Below the pieces are notes generated by a model that was not told the DNA's origin, did no database searches, and worked only from the letters and a program-made list of their open reading frames with translations. From assembly GCA_035653295.1 (NCBI GenBank), contig DASRCB010000261.1:1-8686 (forward strand): 8,686 bases of DNA, written 5' to 3'. The stretch is from DASRCB01 sp035653295. GTDB lineage: Bacteria > Acidobacteriota > Terriglobia > Bryobacterales > Bryobacteraceae. Both the position numbers and the translations under genes were made by a program. Every line of letters begins with the position of its first letter. Position 1 is the stretch's first letter. Positions 1-5,488 of this stretch are shown here, piece after piece.

Positions 1-166
1 CCTTGCGGTACCGATCCGGAGAGGAGCCCCGTTTAGCGCCGGTTAGGACGCCCAGCGGTTGCAAACTACGCAACGAACAACGAATCGAACAATCTGCTCA
101 GCCTGGCCAGCCTTCGCATTACGATCTTCGCAAAGCCGGAATGGGCTGGGTATGGAAGTTGTTGAT
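1..166. other. Non-coding stretch at the window edge, downstream of the isomerase-like gene
   Basis: I find no convincing gene, tRNA or terminator here. A weak inverted repeat (CCAGCC about 109-114, GGCTGG about 144-149) has a long loop and no T-tract, so it does not make a credible terminator. The open frames crossing this stretch on both strands are antisense or out-of-frame continuations of the neighbouring gene and match no family I know. Confidence 0.4.
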
Positions 167-1297
167 TCAATTCGTGCGATGGCGCGTGAACGGCTCTAGC
201 CCAGGCCGCGAGCGCACCCCCAGCCCGAGCTGTTTTTTCGCGTATTCGAGGCTGCGCTCGAGGTCGATGCGCTGCTGCTCGCGCAGGGCGGCGGTATACT
301 CCGGCGGCTTCGCGCCGGGCGCATCCTCGATCACCATGGTCCCCATGAAGGGCCGCCCGTTGCGGGCCATCTCCTCGAAGCGAACAAACTCGCTGGCGGG
401 CGTTTTGGGGAACCACTTCCACCAGTCGCGGTCGTAGTACGGCAGCACCTGCGGCGGACGACCAGTAATGATTTCCAGCTGGAGGAGCGCGGCCGGGCAC
501 AGCTTGCGGTACAGCGCCAGAAAGGCCGGCCAGTCCACGTCGCCATCGCCAAGCGCCACCCACTGCGCCGCCGCGCCGCGCGGATGCTCGAAGACCACAG
601 AATCGCGGACATGCGTGGTGAGCGCATACGGACCCAGCACCTCGAGGGTCACCAGCGGGTTCTCCATGACCCACATCGGATTGCCGGTATCGAGGCAGGA
701 GCCGACGAAATCCTTGCCGGATTCCTCGATGATGGTGCGAACTTCGCGCGCCTGCATGTCGCCGGCGTGGTTTTCGAGCGCGATTTTGACGCCGAGATCC
801 AGCGCCTGGGAGCGCACGGCGCGAAACACGCCGATGGTGGATTCCATCAGCTCCTCGATGGGCCTGGAGCCGCGCCGGTCCGCCGAGCTGCCCATGAAGC
901 AGCGCATCGAGCGCGCGCCGACAGCTTTCGCAACCTTCAGGCCGTCCACGACCTTCTGCGGCGCCGGGCCTTCCTTCGAGTTCCAGCTTTTCGACAGCGG
1001 GCAGATACAGCCTATGCCTGCGTCAATGCGGATGCCGAGCTGCGCGGCGTGGTCGCGGACCTTCGACAGATGAGCGGGATCGAGGCTCGAATAATCGCCG
1101 GAGCTGGAGATCTGGACCGTGTCCACGCCCAGGCCGGCGGCATAGTCCAGCAGCTGGATGTCTTTCCAGTCGAACGCGCGCACCGAATAGGTATCAAAGC
1201 CGAGAAGGATGCCGTCGCCGGCCGTCGATTGCGCGCGCGCGGCCTGCGGCAGCGCGGCGACGGCCCCGACGGTTTGAAGAAAAGCTCGCCTGTGCAT
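167..1297 (-). CDS. Tat-exported sugar phosphate isomerase/epimerase-like TIM-barrel protein
   Basis: 376 residues. The start at 1297 is chosen because it gives a complete twin-arginine signal: RRAFLQ at residues 3-8, a hydrophobic alanine-rich stretch, and an ARA cleavage site near residue 22. The open frame runs further upstream, but that part overlaps lpxA and looks like nothing. The mature part resembles the xylose-isomerase-like (AP endonuclease 2 fold) TIM barrel. Candidate metal ligands fall in the expected order: E175 (ALENHAGD), D203 (CLDTGNP), H229 (THVRDS) and E275 (LQLEIITG). A conserved-looking GDGDVDWPAFL segment lies at 250-260. The family includes isomerases, epimerases and dehydratase-like enzymes acting on sugars or inositols, so the substrate cannot be assigned. 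Export through Tat suggests folding with its metal in the cytoplasm and action in the periplasm. It lies 35 bases after lpxA with only a weak ribosome binding site, so it may depend on upstream transcription. Family call is firm; function is open. Confidence 0.85.
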   Translation of the reverse strand: MHRRAFLQTVGAVAALPQAARAQSTAGDGILLGFDTYSVRAFDWKDIQLLDYAAGLGVDTVQISSSGDYSSLDPAHLSKVRDHAAQLGIRIDAGIGCICPLSKSWNSKEGPAPQKVVDGLKVAKAVGARSMRCFMGSSADRRGSRPIEELMESTIGVFRAVRSQALDLGVKIALENHAGDMQAREVRTIIEESGKDFVGSCLDTGNPMWVMENPLVTLEVLGPYALTTHVRDSVVFEHPRGAAAQWVALGDGDVDWPAFLALYRKLCPAALLQLEIITGRPPQVLPYYDRDWWKWFPKTPASEFVRFEEMARNGRPFMGTMVIEDAPGAKPPEYTAALREQQRIDLERSLEYAKKQLGLGVRSRPGLEPFTRHRTN

Positions 1298-1332
1298 GCT
1301 GCCGTTGTAGCATGCGCGGCAGGGAATCGCGG

Positions 1333-2160
1333 TTATTCCGCGGCGTCGTCCGGTTCGTCGCGTGGGCGGCGCCGAGCACGGCACACCCCGCGCTGGCTGG
1401 ATCGGATGAAGGCCACGATCTCGCGCGCGGGCGCCGCCGGAATTTCGGCTTCGATACGCGCGAGCGCTTCGGAGAGCTTCAGTCCGGAGCGGTAGAGCAG
1501 GCGGTAGGCATGCTTGATTGCGGCGATGTCGCCGGCGCTGAAACCGGCGCGGCGCAGGCCAACGCGGTTGATGCCTCGTGGGGCCACGTTGAACCCGCCG
1601 TACAGGAAGTAAGGAGGGAGATCGCGGTTCACGCGGGTGATGCCGGCCACCATGGCCAGGCGGCCGATCTTCGAGAACTGGTGCACGCCGACGCCGCCGG
1701 AGATGAAGGCCTGATCGCCGACTTCCACGTAGCCGGCGATGAGCGAGCAACTGGCGATCACGGTGTTGTTGCCGATGCGGCAGTTGTGCGCGATGTGGCC
1801 GGCGGTCATGATGTAATTGCCGTCGCCGATCTCGGTCGTGCTCTCCGGCGCGGTGCCGCGCGAAATGGTGTAATGCTCGCGGATTTGATTGCCGCTGCCG
1901 ATGCGCAGATAGCTGCGCTCGCCGGTGAAGTTCTTGTCCAGGGGATCGGTGCCCAGCACGGTGCAGGCGCTGATTTCATTGCGTTCGCCGAGGGTGGTCC
2001 AGCGCTTGACGTACACGTGCGGCTCCAGCCGGGTGAAGGCGCCGATGGACACGTCCGCATCGATGACGCAATACTCCCCGATGACGCACTGCGGCCCAAT
2101 GACGGCCTCGGCGTGCACGCGCGCCGTCGGCGCGACGGTGGCCGAAGGGTCGATGGCCAT
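1333..2160 (-). CDS. lpxA: Acyl-ACP--UDP-N-acetylglucosamine O-acyltransferase (LpxA)
   Basis: 275 residues, against 262 in E. coli. LpxA moves a 3-hydroxyacyl chain from acyl carrier protein to the 3-OH of UDP-GlcNAc, the first step of lipid A synthesis, in the cytoplasm. Isoleucine-rich hexapeptide repeats of a left-handed beta helix fill about residues 1-190, followed by the helical C-terminal domain (GLRRAGFS at 201-208, AYRLLYRSG at 218-226, FIRSSQRGV at 251-259). The register matches E. coli numbering around the active site: H122, catalytic H125, H160 and G173. Two active-site neighbours differ: N126 for Asp and Y144 for His. Gly at the 'hydrocarbon ruler' position 173 would, by analogy with E. 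coli, suit a longer (about C14) acyl chain. The last 16 residues extend past the usual end. The start has no visible Shine-Dalgarno. The gene is not beside lpxD, fabZ or lpxB within this window. LpxA rather than LpxD is supported by the AH(N)C and VHQF motifs. Confidence 0.9.
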   Translation of the reverse strand: MAIDPSATVAPTARVHAEAVIGPQCVIGEYCVIDADVSIGAFTRLEPHVYVKRWTTLGERNEISACTVLGTDPLDKNFTGERSYLRIGSGNQIREHYTISRGTAPESTTEIGDGNYIMTAGHIAHNCRIGNNTVIASCSLIAGYVEVGDQAFISGGVGVHQFSKIGRLAMVAGITRVNRDLPPYFLYGGFNVAPRGINRVGLRRAGFSAGDIAAIKHAYRLLYRSGLKLSEALARIEAEIPAAPAREIVAFIRSSQRGVCRARRRPRDEPDDAAE

Positions 2161-2168
2161 AAGCTTGT

Positions 2169-2174
2169 ATCATA
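2169..2174 (-). promoter_or_regulatory. Candidate -10 box just upstream of lpxA
   Basis: The minus strand reads TATGAT here, five of six matches to TATAAT, ending eight bases before the lpxA ATG. Initiation about seven bases downstream would place the first transcribed base close to the ATG. That would give a leaderless or nearly leaderless mRNA, which would fit the missing ribosome binding site. No convincing -35 box lies 16-18 bases upstream. This is a single short match and may be chance. Confidence 0.25.
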
Positions 2175-2216
2175 TCGGCGCCTGGCTGGCTGCGAGCGGG
2201 CCGAAGGCCTGCTCCA

Positions 2217-2744
2217 CTAATAGAACAAATACTTCCGCCAGCGATCGTCGCCCTTGCCCAGCAGCCGCATCAGATGGCGGCTGGTGTGCAGGCTGAACGG
2301 GCGCGGCGTGCGGGCCAGCTTCATGCCCGCTTCCTCCGGCGTGCGGCTGCCCTTGCGGTTATTGCAGGGATGGCAGCAGGCCACCAGATTCTCCCACGTG
2401 GTCTCGCCGGCGCGCGACCGTGGGATTACGTGATCGAGCGTCAGCTCGCTCGAGGGCAGCGTCTTGTGGCAATACTGGCAGGTGTAGCGGTCGCGCATGA
2501 GGATGTTCTTGCGCGACAGCGCGCGGGTCTGATGCGGGATGCGCCGGTACTCGAGGAGCCGAATTACCGACGGCATCCGCAGATGATGGCGCGCCGAATG
2601 AACGTGTGTCTCGCTCTCCTCCTCGGCTGACGCCACCCCCTTCAGCACCAGCACCAGCGCACGGCGCGCGGCGCACACGTTGATCGGTTCATAGCTCGCA
2701 TTCAGTACGAGGACCGGCCTATGCAATCGATCGAGACCCGGCAT
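2217..2744 (-). CDS. HNH endonuclease family protein
   Basis: 175 residues. The N-terminal part (VLVLNASYEPINV at 11-23) is typical of a widespread bacterial HNH family of unknown cellular role. The HNH core has two zinc-binding CxxC pairs, C89/C92 (CQYC) and C124/C127 (CHPC). The catalytic histidine is in LDHVIPRS (H105), with N119 (WENLV) and N128 (CNNRKG) completing the motif. The conserved RTPEEAGM segment follows at 134-141. All key residues are present, so a metal-dependent nuclease is expected. The start at 2744 is supported by an AGGAG eight bases upstream. It overlaps the end of comF by 26 bases, which suggests translational coupling. It has no adjacent methylase, phage or intron features, so a stand-alone chromosomal role (DNA repair, recombination or uptake) is more likely than a mobile one, but this is inference. 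The substrate is unknown. Confidence 0.88.
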   Translation of the reverse strand: MPGLDRLHRPVLVLNASYEPINVCAARRALVLVLKGVASAEEESETHVHSARHHLRMPSVIRLLEYRRIPHQTRALSRKNILMRDRYTCQYCHKTLPSSELTLDHVIPRSRAGETTWENLVACCHPCNNRKGSRTPEEAGMKLARTPRPFSLHTSRHLMRLLGKGDDRWRKYLFY

Positions 2745-3396
2745 TCTCCAGCTCCTGTGAGTTTTCGCGAAACACGGCGGCGGCGATCCGGCGATCCACG
2801 CGCGCGACGGTCAGCACGGCCACCCGCGCCGCTCCGGCCCTTTTCAGCACGGCGGCGCAGGCGCCGGCCGTAGCGCCGGTCGTGAGGACGTCGTCCACCA
2901 GCAGAATCCGCATGCCATCCACATTCCCACTGACGCGGAACGCGCGCTGCACGTTATGGCGTCGCTGCGCGTTGGTGAGGCCGGCCTGAGGCGTCGTCCA
3001 CTTCGCCCGCCGGACCAGGCGCCGCACCGGCACGGAGGCGCGCCTGGCGATGGTGCGCGCCAGCAGCTCCGCCTGGTTGAAACCACGGCGCCACCGGCGC
3101 AGCCAGTGCATGGGCATGGGCACGACCACATCGAAGCGCTCCGAGCGCGGCAGCGCCAGGGCCATCAAATCGCCCAGCGGCTTCGCCAGCGGCCGTATGC
3201 GCCCGTACTTGAACAGATGGATCAGCTCGCGCAGCTCGTTTTCAAAACTGCCGAACGAATAGGCGGCGTCGAATCCAGTGAGTCCCGCGCGGCAGAGAGC
3301 GCAGCGGCCATGCTCATCCAGCGGGAACGAATTGAGGAACGGCATGCCGCACTCGCGGCAGGTGTACTCGGCGGCGAGCGGCTGCGGCTTGGCCAT
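2719..3396 (-). CDS. comF: ComF family amidophosphoribosyltransferase-like protein (standard start; probably longer)
   Basis: 225 residues from the only in-frame ATG. The phosphoribosyltransferase domain covers about residues 40-205. It carries the PRPP-binding loop (ILLVDDVLTTGAT at 164-176), the ComF-typical RGFNQAE at 104-110, and the TPQAGLTNAQRRHNVQ region at 135-150. ComF proteins (GntX in E. coli) are linked to DNA uptake in naturally competent bacteria, and the biochemical reaction is not settled. The N-terminal zinc module should contain four CxxC pairs. Only two lie inside this call (CREC at 13-16, CALC at 32-35). The other two (CRVC, CPGC) are encoded in frame immediately upstream, so the true protein very probably starts earlier (see the separate entry). 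The internal ATG has no Shine-Dalgarno. The C-terminal end overlaps the HNH gene by 26 bases. Family is certain; the 5' end is not. Confidence 0.88.
   Translation of the reverse strand: MAKPQPLAAEYTCRECGMPFLNSFPLDEHGRCALCRAGLTGFDAAYSFGSFENELRELIHLFKYGRIRPLAKPLGDLMALALPRSERFDVVVPMPMHWLRRWRRGFNQAELLARTIARRASVPVRRLVRRAKWTTPQAGLTNAQRRHNVQRAFRVSGNVDGMRILLVDDVLTTGATAGACAAVLKRAGAARVAVLTVARVDRRIAAAVFRENSQELENAGSRSIA
2752..2756 (-). promoter_or_regulatory. Shine-Dalgarno of the HNH gene inside comF
   Basis: The minus strand reads AGGAG, then CTGGAGA, then the ATG at 2744. This is the clearest ribosome binding site in the second half of the window. It lies within the comF reading frame and decides the HNH start. 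Confidence 0.6.
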
Positions 3397-3576
3397 ACAG
3401 CCGGGGCATACAGGGATTCGCGAAAGCTCGGTCAGCGGGCGATTACAGACGCGGCATTCGTCGGGCAGAAGAAGGGCAAAAAAATCGGAAGATCTCTTGT
3501 GAAGAACCGAGAGGACGGAAGATGGCCAGGTTACGGTGAGGCGGCTACTGCTGAAGACGCACCCCCATGCTGCAAA
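3397..3576 (-). other. comF: In-frame upstream extension of comF with no ATG/GTG/TTG start
   Basis: Sixty codons are open in the comF frame between its ATG (3396) and an in-frame TGA at 3577-3579. I translated them by hand. The part nearest the gene reads FFALLLPDECRVCNRPL and then ...IPVCPGC, directly joined to the annotated start. This is the expected ComF N-terminus: a hydrophobic LLLP lead followed by the first two CxxC zinc pairs. None of the 60 codons is ATG, GTG or TTG. Two CTG codons occur, one immediately before PDECRVC (3466-3468) and one at 3433-3435, but neither has a clear Shine-Dalgarno. A run of seven T lies at 3478-3484 on the minus strand. The gene may use a rare start, or the base sequence may contain an indel. 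Confidence 0.65.
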
Positions 3577-3579
3577 TCA

Positions 3580-3665
3580 CATCTTACAACAACGGGAGTT
3601 AGAAATGTGTGACGAGGCGGGCAGGCGGACTTGAAACATTCCTGTATCGATTTGTTGGCAAGGCT
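3580..3665 (-). other. Gap between cpoB and comF
   Basis: I see no intrinsic terminator after the cpoB stop and no strong promoter. A TTGTTG and a TAAGAT occur on the minus strand (about 3584-3597), but neither pairs with a good partner box at 16-18 bases. Whether comF is transcribed from cpoB or from its own promoter cannot be read from the sequence. Confidence 0.3.
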
Positions 3666-4556
3666 CTAGCGGCGCCGGCGCGATGCCGCGCCGGTAGACA
3701 GGCCCAGGTCGCGAAGCTGAGCCTTCGCCTTCGCCACCAGATCGGGATCGGCGGCGCGGGCCACCACTTCGCGAAACTCCTTCACCGCCGCGTCCCGATG
3801 GCCCAGCTTCATCAGCGCGCGCCCCTTCATGAAGTGCGCGGCGCCGGTTTTGTTGTTGTCCCCGAACTTCTCATTGACCGCGTCGAAGGCCTTGACCGCG
3901 TCTTCATACTGGCCCTTCTGGTAGTAGATGTCGCCCACGTAGTACTGCGCGTTCGGCGCCAGCTGAGTGTTCTGGAAATACTGCAGATAGGCGGTGAACT
4001 CCTGCAGCGCGAGGTCCAGGTTGCCGCCCTGATAGTCGCGGTAGGCATTGGAGTAGGTTTGGTCGGCGGACATGCCCGCGGGAGGCCCTGACGAAAGCGG
4101 CGCCCCTGTCCCCCCCGCCGGATTCATGTTTGACGGCGGCGGCGCCGCGGGCCGGCTGCCCAGCTGCATCTGGTTCTGCATGTCCGTGACCTTCGCGTCC
4201 AGCTTGCCGATGCGCGCGCTGAGATCGGCGACCGTATCGCGCAGATCGTTGAACGAAGACTGGAACTGATCCAGCTTGCCGCTGAGATTCGCCACCGGCG
4301 CGCCCACCTGCTTGAGCGAGGTGTCCACGCTGTTGCTCAGCACCGCGAGCGATGCGTTCAGACGGGACACGCTGTCCAGCGCCTGCTGGATCTGCGCCTG
4401 GATGGCCCCGAACTTCTGGTCCTGGGAGCTTTGCAGCGCGCGCAGATCCTGTTCCACCTGGTTGACGTCGCGCGTGAGCTCCAGGATTTCCCGCTTCTGC
4501 GCGAACGCGCCCGGCGCGAGCAGGACCACTGTCAATGCGATATGGATCGGCTTCAT
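3666..4556 (-). CDS. cpoB: Tol-Pal system protein CpoB/YbgF (coiled coil plus TPR)
   Basis: 296 residues. A signal peptide covers residues 1-19 with cleavage after AFA. A long heptad-rich, Gln/Leu/Val/Asp-rich coiled-coil region follows at about 22-132, then a Pro/Gly/Asn linker at 134-163. A C-terminal TPR domain at about 165-285 contains AYRDYQGGNLDLALQEF, YYVGDIYYQKGQYEDAVKAF and FMKGRALMKLGHRDAAVKEF. The protein ends in a basic RRRR tail. This is the order expected of CpoB: trimerising coiled coil, linker, TPRs. In E. coli, CpoB acts in the periplasm with TolA and PBP1B to coordinate peptidoglycan synthesis with outer-membrane constriction at division. The coiled coil here is longer than in E. 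coli. Position right after pal supports the call. A terminator lies between pal and this gene, so its expression may be uncoupled from or lower than pal. Its ribosome binding site is weak. Confidence 0.9.
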   Translation of the reverse strand: MKPIHIALTVVLLAPGAFAQKREILELTRDVNQVEQDLRALQSSQDQKFGAIQAQIQQALDSVSRLNASLAVLSNSVDTSLKQVGAPVANLSGKLDQFQSSFNDLRDTVADLSARIGKLDAKVTDMQNQMQLGSRPAAPPPSNMNPAGGTGAPLSSGPPAGMSADQTYSNAYRDYQGGNLDLALQEFTAYLQYFQNTQLAPNAQYYVGDIYYQKGQYEDAVKAFDAVNEKFGDNNKTGAAHFMKGRALMKLGHRDAAVKEFREVVARAADPDLVAKAKAQLRDLGLSTGAASRRRR

Positions 4557-4576
4557 GAGATGTGTACCCCGTTCGG

Positions 4577-4608
4577 AAAAAGGCAGGCCGGCGCGCGGCC
4601 GACCTGCC
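4577..4608 (-). terminator. Intrinsic terminator between pal and cpoB
   Basis: On the minus strand, 21 bases after the pal stop, the sequence GGCAGGTCGGC-CGCGC-GCCGGCCTGCC folds into an 11-pair stem (one U-G wobble) with a five-base loop. Five T follow directly (4577-4581). The stem is very GC rich and the T-tract is short, so termination may be partial. The cpoB ATG is only 20 bases beyond the T-tract, which leaves room for read-through. Confidence 0.75.
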
Positions 4609-4629
4609 TCATGTCACTGCGGTTGTTGT

Positions 4630-5424
4630 CTACTTCTGCGCGGGCGCAAAGTGATCGTGGCGGTTGCGCTGATAACAGTCCTCCGTCGCTTCCGTGCAAA
4701 CCGGCTTTTCCTTGCCGTAGCTGACGGTTTTGAGACGGTCCGCGGCCACCCCGAGTTGCACGAGGTAATCCTTGGCGGACTGAGCGCGGCGATCGCCGAG
4801 AGCGAGGTTGTACTCGGCCGAGCCCCGCTCGTCGCAGTTGCCCTCGATCAGCACGGCGATGTTCGGATCATCGGCGAAGACCTTCTTCAGAACGTCGGCA
4901 TCGGTCTGCAGCGTGGCCTGAGCGTCTCCGCGGATATCGTTCTTGTTGTAGTCGAAGTAGATGTCCTTCACATCCTGGTTGATCATCTCGATTGCCGACC
5001 GTTTGTTCTCGGCCGGTGGCGGCGGTGGCGGTGGCGGCGGCGTGGTAACTTCAACCGTCACCGAACGGGAATCCGTGCCCCCCGGGCCCCGAACTGCCAG
5101 CGTGTAGGTGGTGGTGGCGTTCGGCTGGACCGCGCGCGTGCCTTCGCTCTGGACCGCGCCAACGCCCTGATCGATGGTGATATCGGTAGCGTTGCTCACC
5201 GACCAGCGCAGCGTGGACGACTGCCCCTGCTCGATGGAGGTCGGCTCCGCCGTAAAGCTGTTGATCGTGGGCTTGGAGGGTGGTGGCGGCGGCGGCGCCT
5301 GTTGTACCGGTGGTGGCGGCGGCGGTGGAGTCTTCTTCTTGCAGCCGGTCGCCGAAAACACCAGCGCAAGCAACATCAGCAGAGTGCTGAATTGCAGTAT
5401 TCGAAATTTCAGAGTACGGCTCAT
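4630..5424 (-). CDS. pal: Peptidoglycan-associated lipoprotein Pal with an inserted Ig-like domain
   Basis: 264 residues, about 90 longer than a usual Pal. A lipoprotein signal ends at the lipobox (SATGC, acylated C28). Lysine rather than aspartate follows the cysteine, which fits outer-membrane sorting. Polyproline runs lie at 33-39 and 44-49. Residues about 52-127 (INSFTAEP, TLRWSVSNAT, TTTYTLAVRGPGG, VTVEV) look like a bacterial Ig/PKD-like beta-sandwich. A third polyproline run lies at 129-137. The OmpA-type peptidoglycan-binding domain fills about 150-260. It carries IYFDYNKNDIR, IEGNCDERGS with D198, LALGDRRAQS with the second arginine aligned to the DAP-binding residue, and VSYGKEKP. 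Pal tethers the outer membrane to the wall and is released or relocated by TolB and TolA during division. The start at 5424 has an AGGAG 11 bases upstream. It follows tolB by 64 bases and is followed by a terminator. The identity is firm; the role of the Ig-like insert is unknown. Confidence 0.92.
   Translation of the reverse strand: MSRTLKFRILQFSTLLMLLALVFSATGCKKKTPPPPPPPVQQAPPPPPPSKPTINSFTAEPTSIEQGQSSTLRWSVSNATDITIDQGVGAVQSEGTRAVQPNATTTYTLAVRGPGGTDSRSVTVEVTTPPPPPPPPPAENKRSAIEMINQDVKDIYFDYNKNDIRGDAQATLQTDADVLKKVFADDPNIAVLIEGNCDERGSAEYNLALGDRRAQSAKDYLVQLGVAADRLKTVSYGKEKPVCTEATEDCYQRNRHDHFAPAQK
5014..5040 (-). repeat. Proline-codon repeat (nine Pro) in pal
   Basis: Nine consecutive CCN codons encode Pal residues 129-137, between the Ig-like domain and the OmpA-like domain. 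The plus strand is a G-rich (GGN)n tract. The codons vary (CCG/CCA/CCT/CCC mixtures rather than one pure unit), so it is selected low complexity more than a simple microsatellite. Confidence 0.7.
5278..5328 (-). repeat. Two proline-codon repeats (seven and six Pro) in pal
   Basis: Consecutive CCN codons encode Pal residues 33-39 and 44-49, separated by VQQA. They begin four residues after the acylated cysteine and form a stiff stalk between the lipid anchor and the Ig-like domain. Confidence 0.7.
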
Positions 5425-5460
5425 CCTGTGTGCATCTCCTCTTGGTTATTCATTTCGCTG

Positions 5461-5478
5461 CCCGCGGCGAACCACGGG
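5461..5478 (-). promoter_or_regulatory. Hairpin with UUCG loop between tolB and pal
   Basis: The minus strand reads CCCGTGG-TTCG-CCGCGGG, a seven-pair stem with one U-G wobble and a UUCG tetraloop, ten bases after the tolB stop. No T-tract follows, so it is not an intrinsic terminator. It could shield the mRNA 3' of tolB or protect a processed pal transcript. That role is inference. Confidence 0.45.
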
Positions 5479-5488
5479 AAGTTATTGT

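Noticed and set aside
66..674. Second minus-strand frame of 202 codons at the window start
   Set aside because: It overlaps the isomerase gene in another frame, lacks recognisable motifs and begins inside that gene.
1298..1332. CTGCC/GGCAG inverted repeat between lpxA and the isomerase gene
   Set aside because: A five-pair stem with a long loop and no T-tract is not a credible terminator or operator.
1298..1750. N-terminal extension of the isomerase frame by about 150 residues
   Set aside because: It lies within lpxA in another frame and is arginine-rich. The Tat signal peptide at 1297 fixes the true start.
2193..2206. Small GGCC-TTC-GGCC inverted repeat between the HNH gene and lpxA
   Set aside because: A four-pair stem with a three-base loop and no T-tract is expected by chance in DNA this GC rich.
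584..2220. Two overlapping plus-strand open frames of about 300 codons opposite the isomerase and lpxA genes
   Set aside because: Their composition (Ala/Arg/Gly/Asp/His-rich) is that of antisense frames, and the minus-strand genes have clear motifs and starts.
2956..4091. Plus-strand frames opposite comF and cpoB
   Set aside because: Antisense shadows with no motif. The cpoB and comF readings explain the same bases.
5421..5435. Five-codon frame (ATG CAC ACA GGA TGA) overlapping the pal start, possible leader peptide
   Set aside because: Its ATG directly abuts the AGGAG, too close for initiation. The AGGAG is better explained as the pal ribosome binding site.
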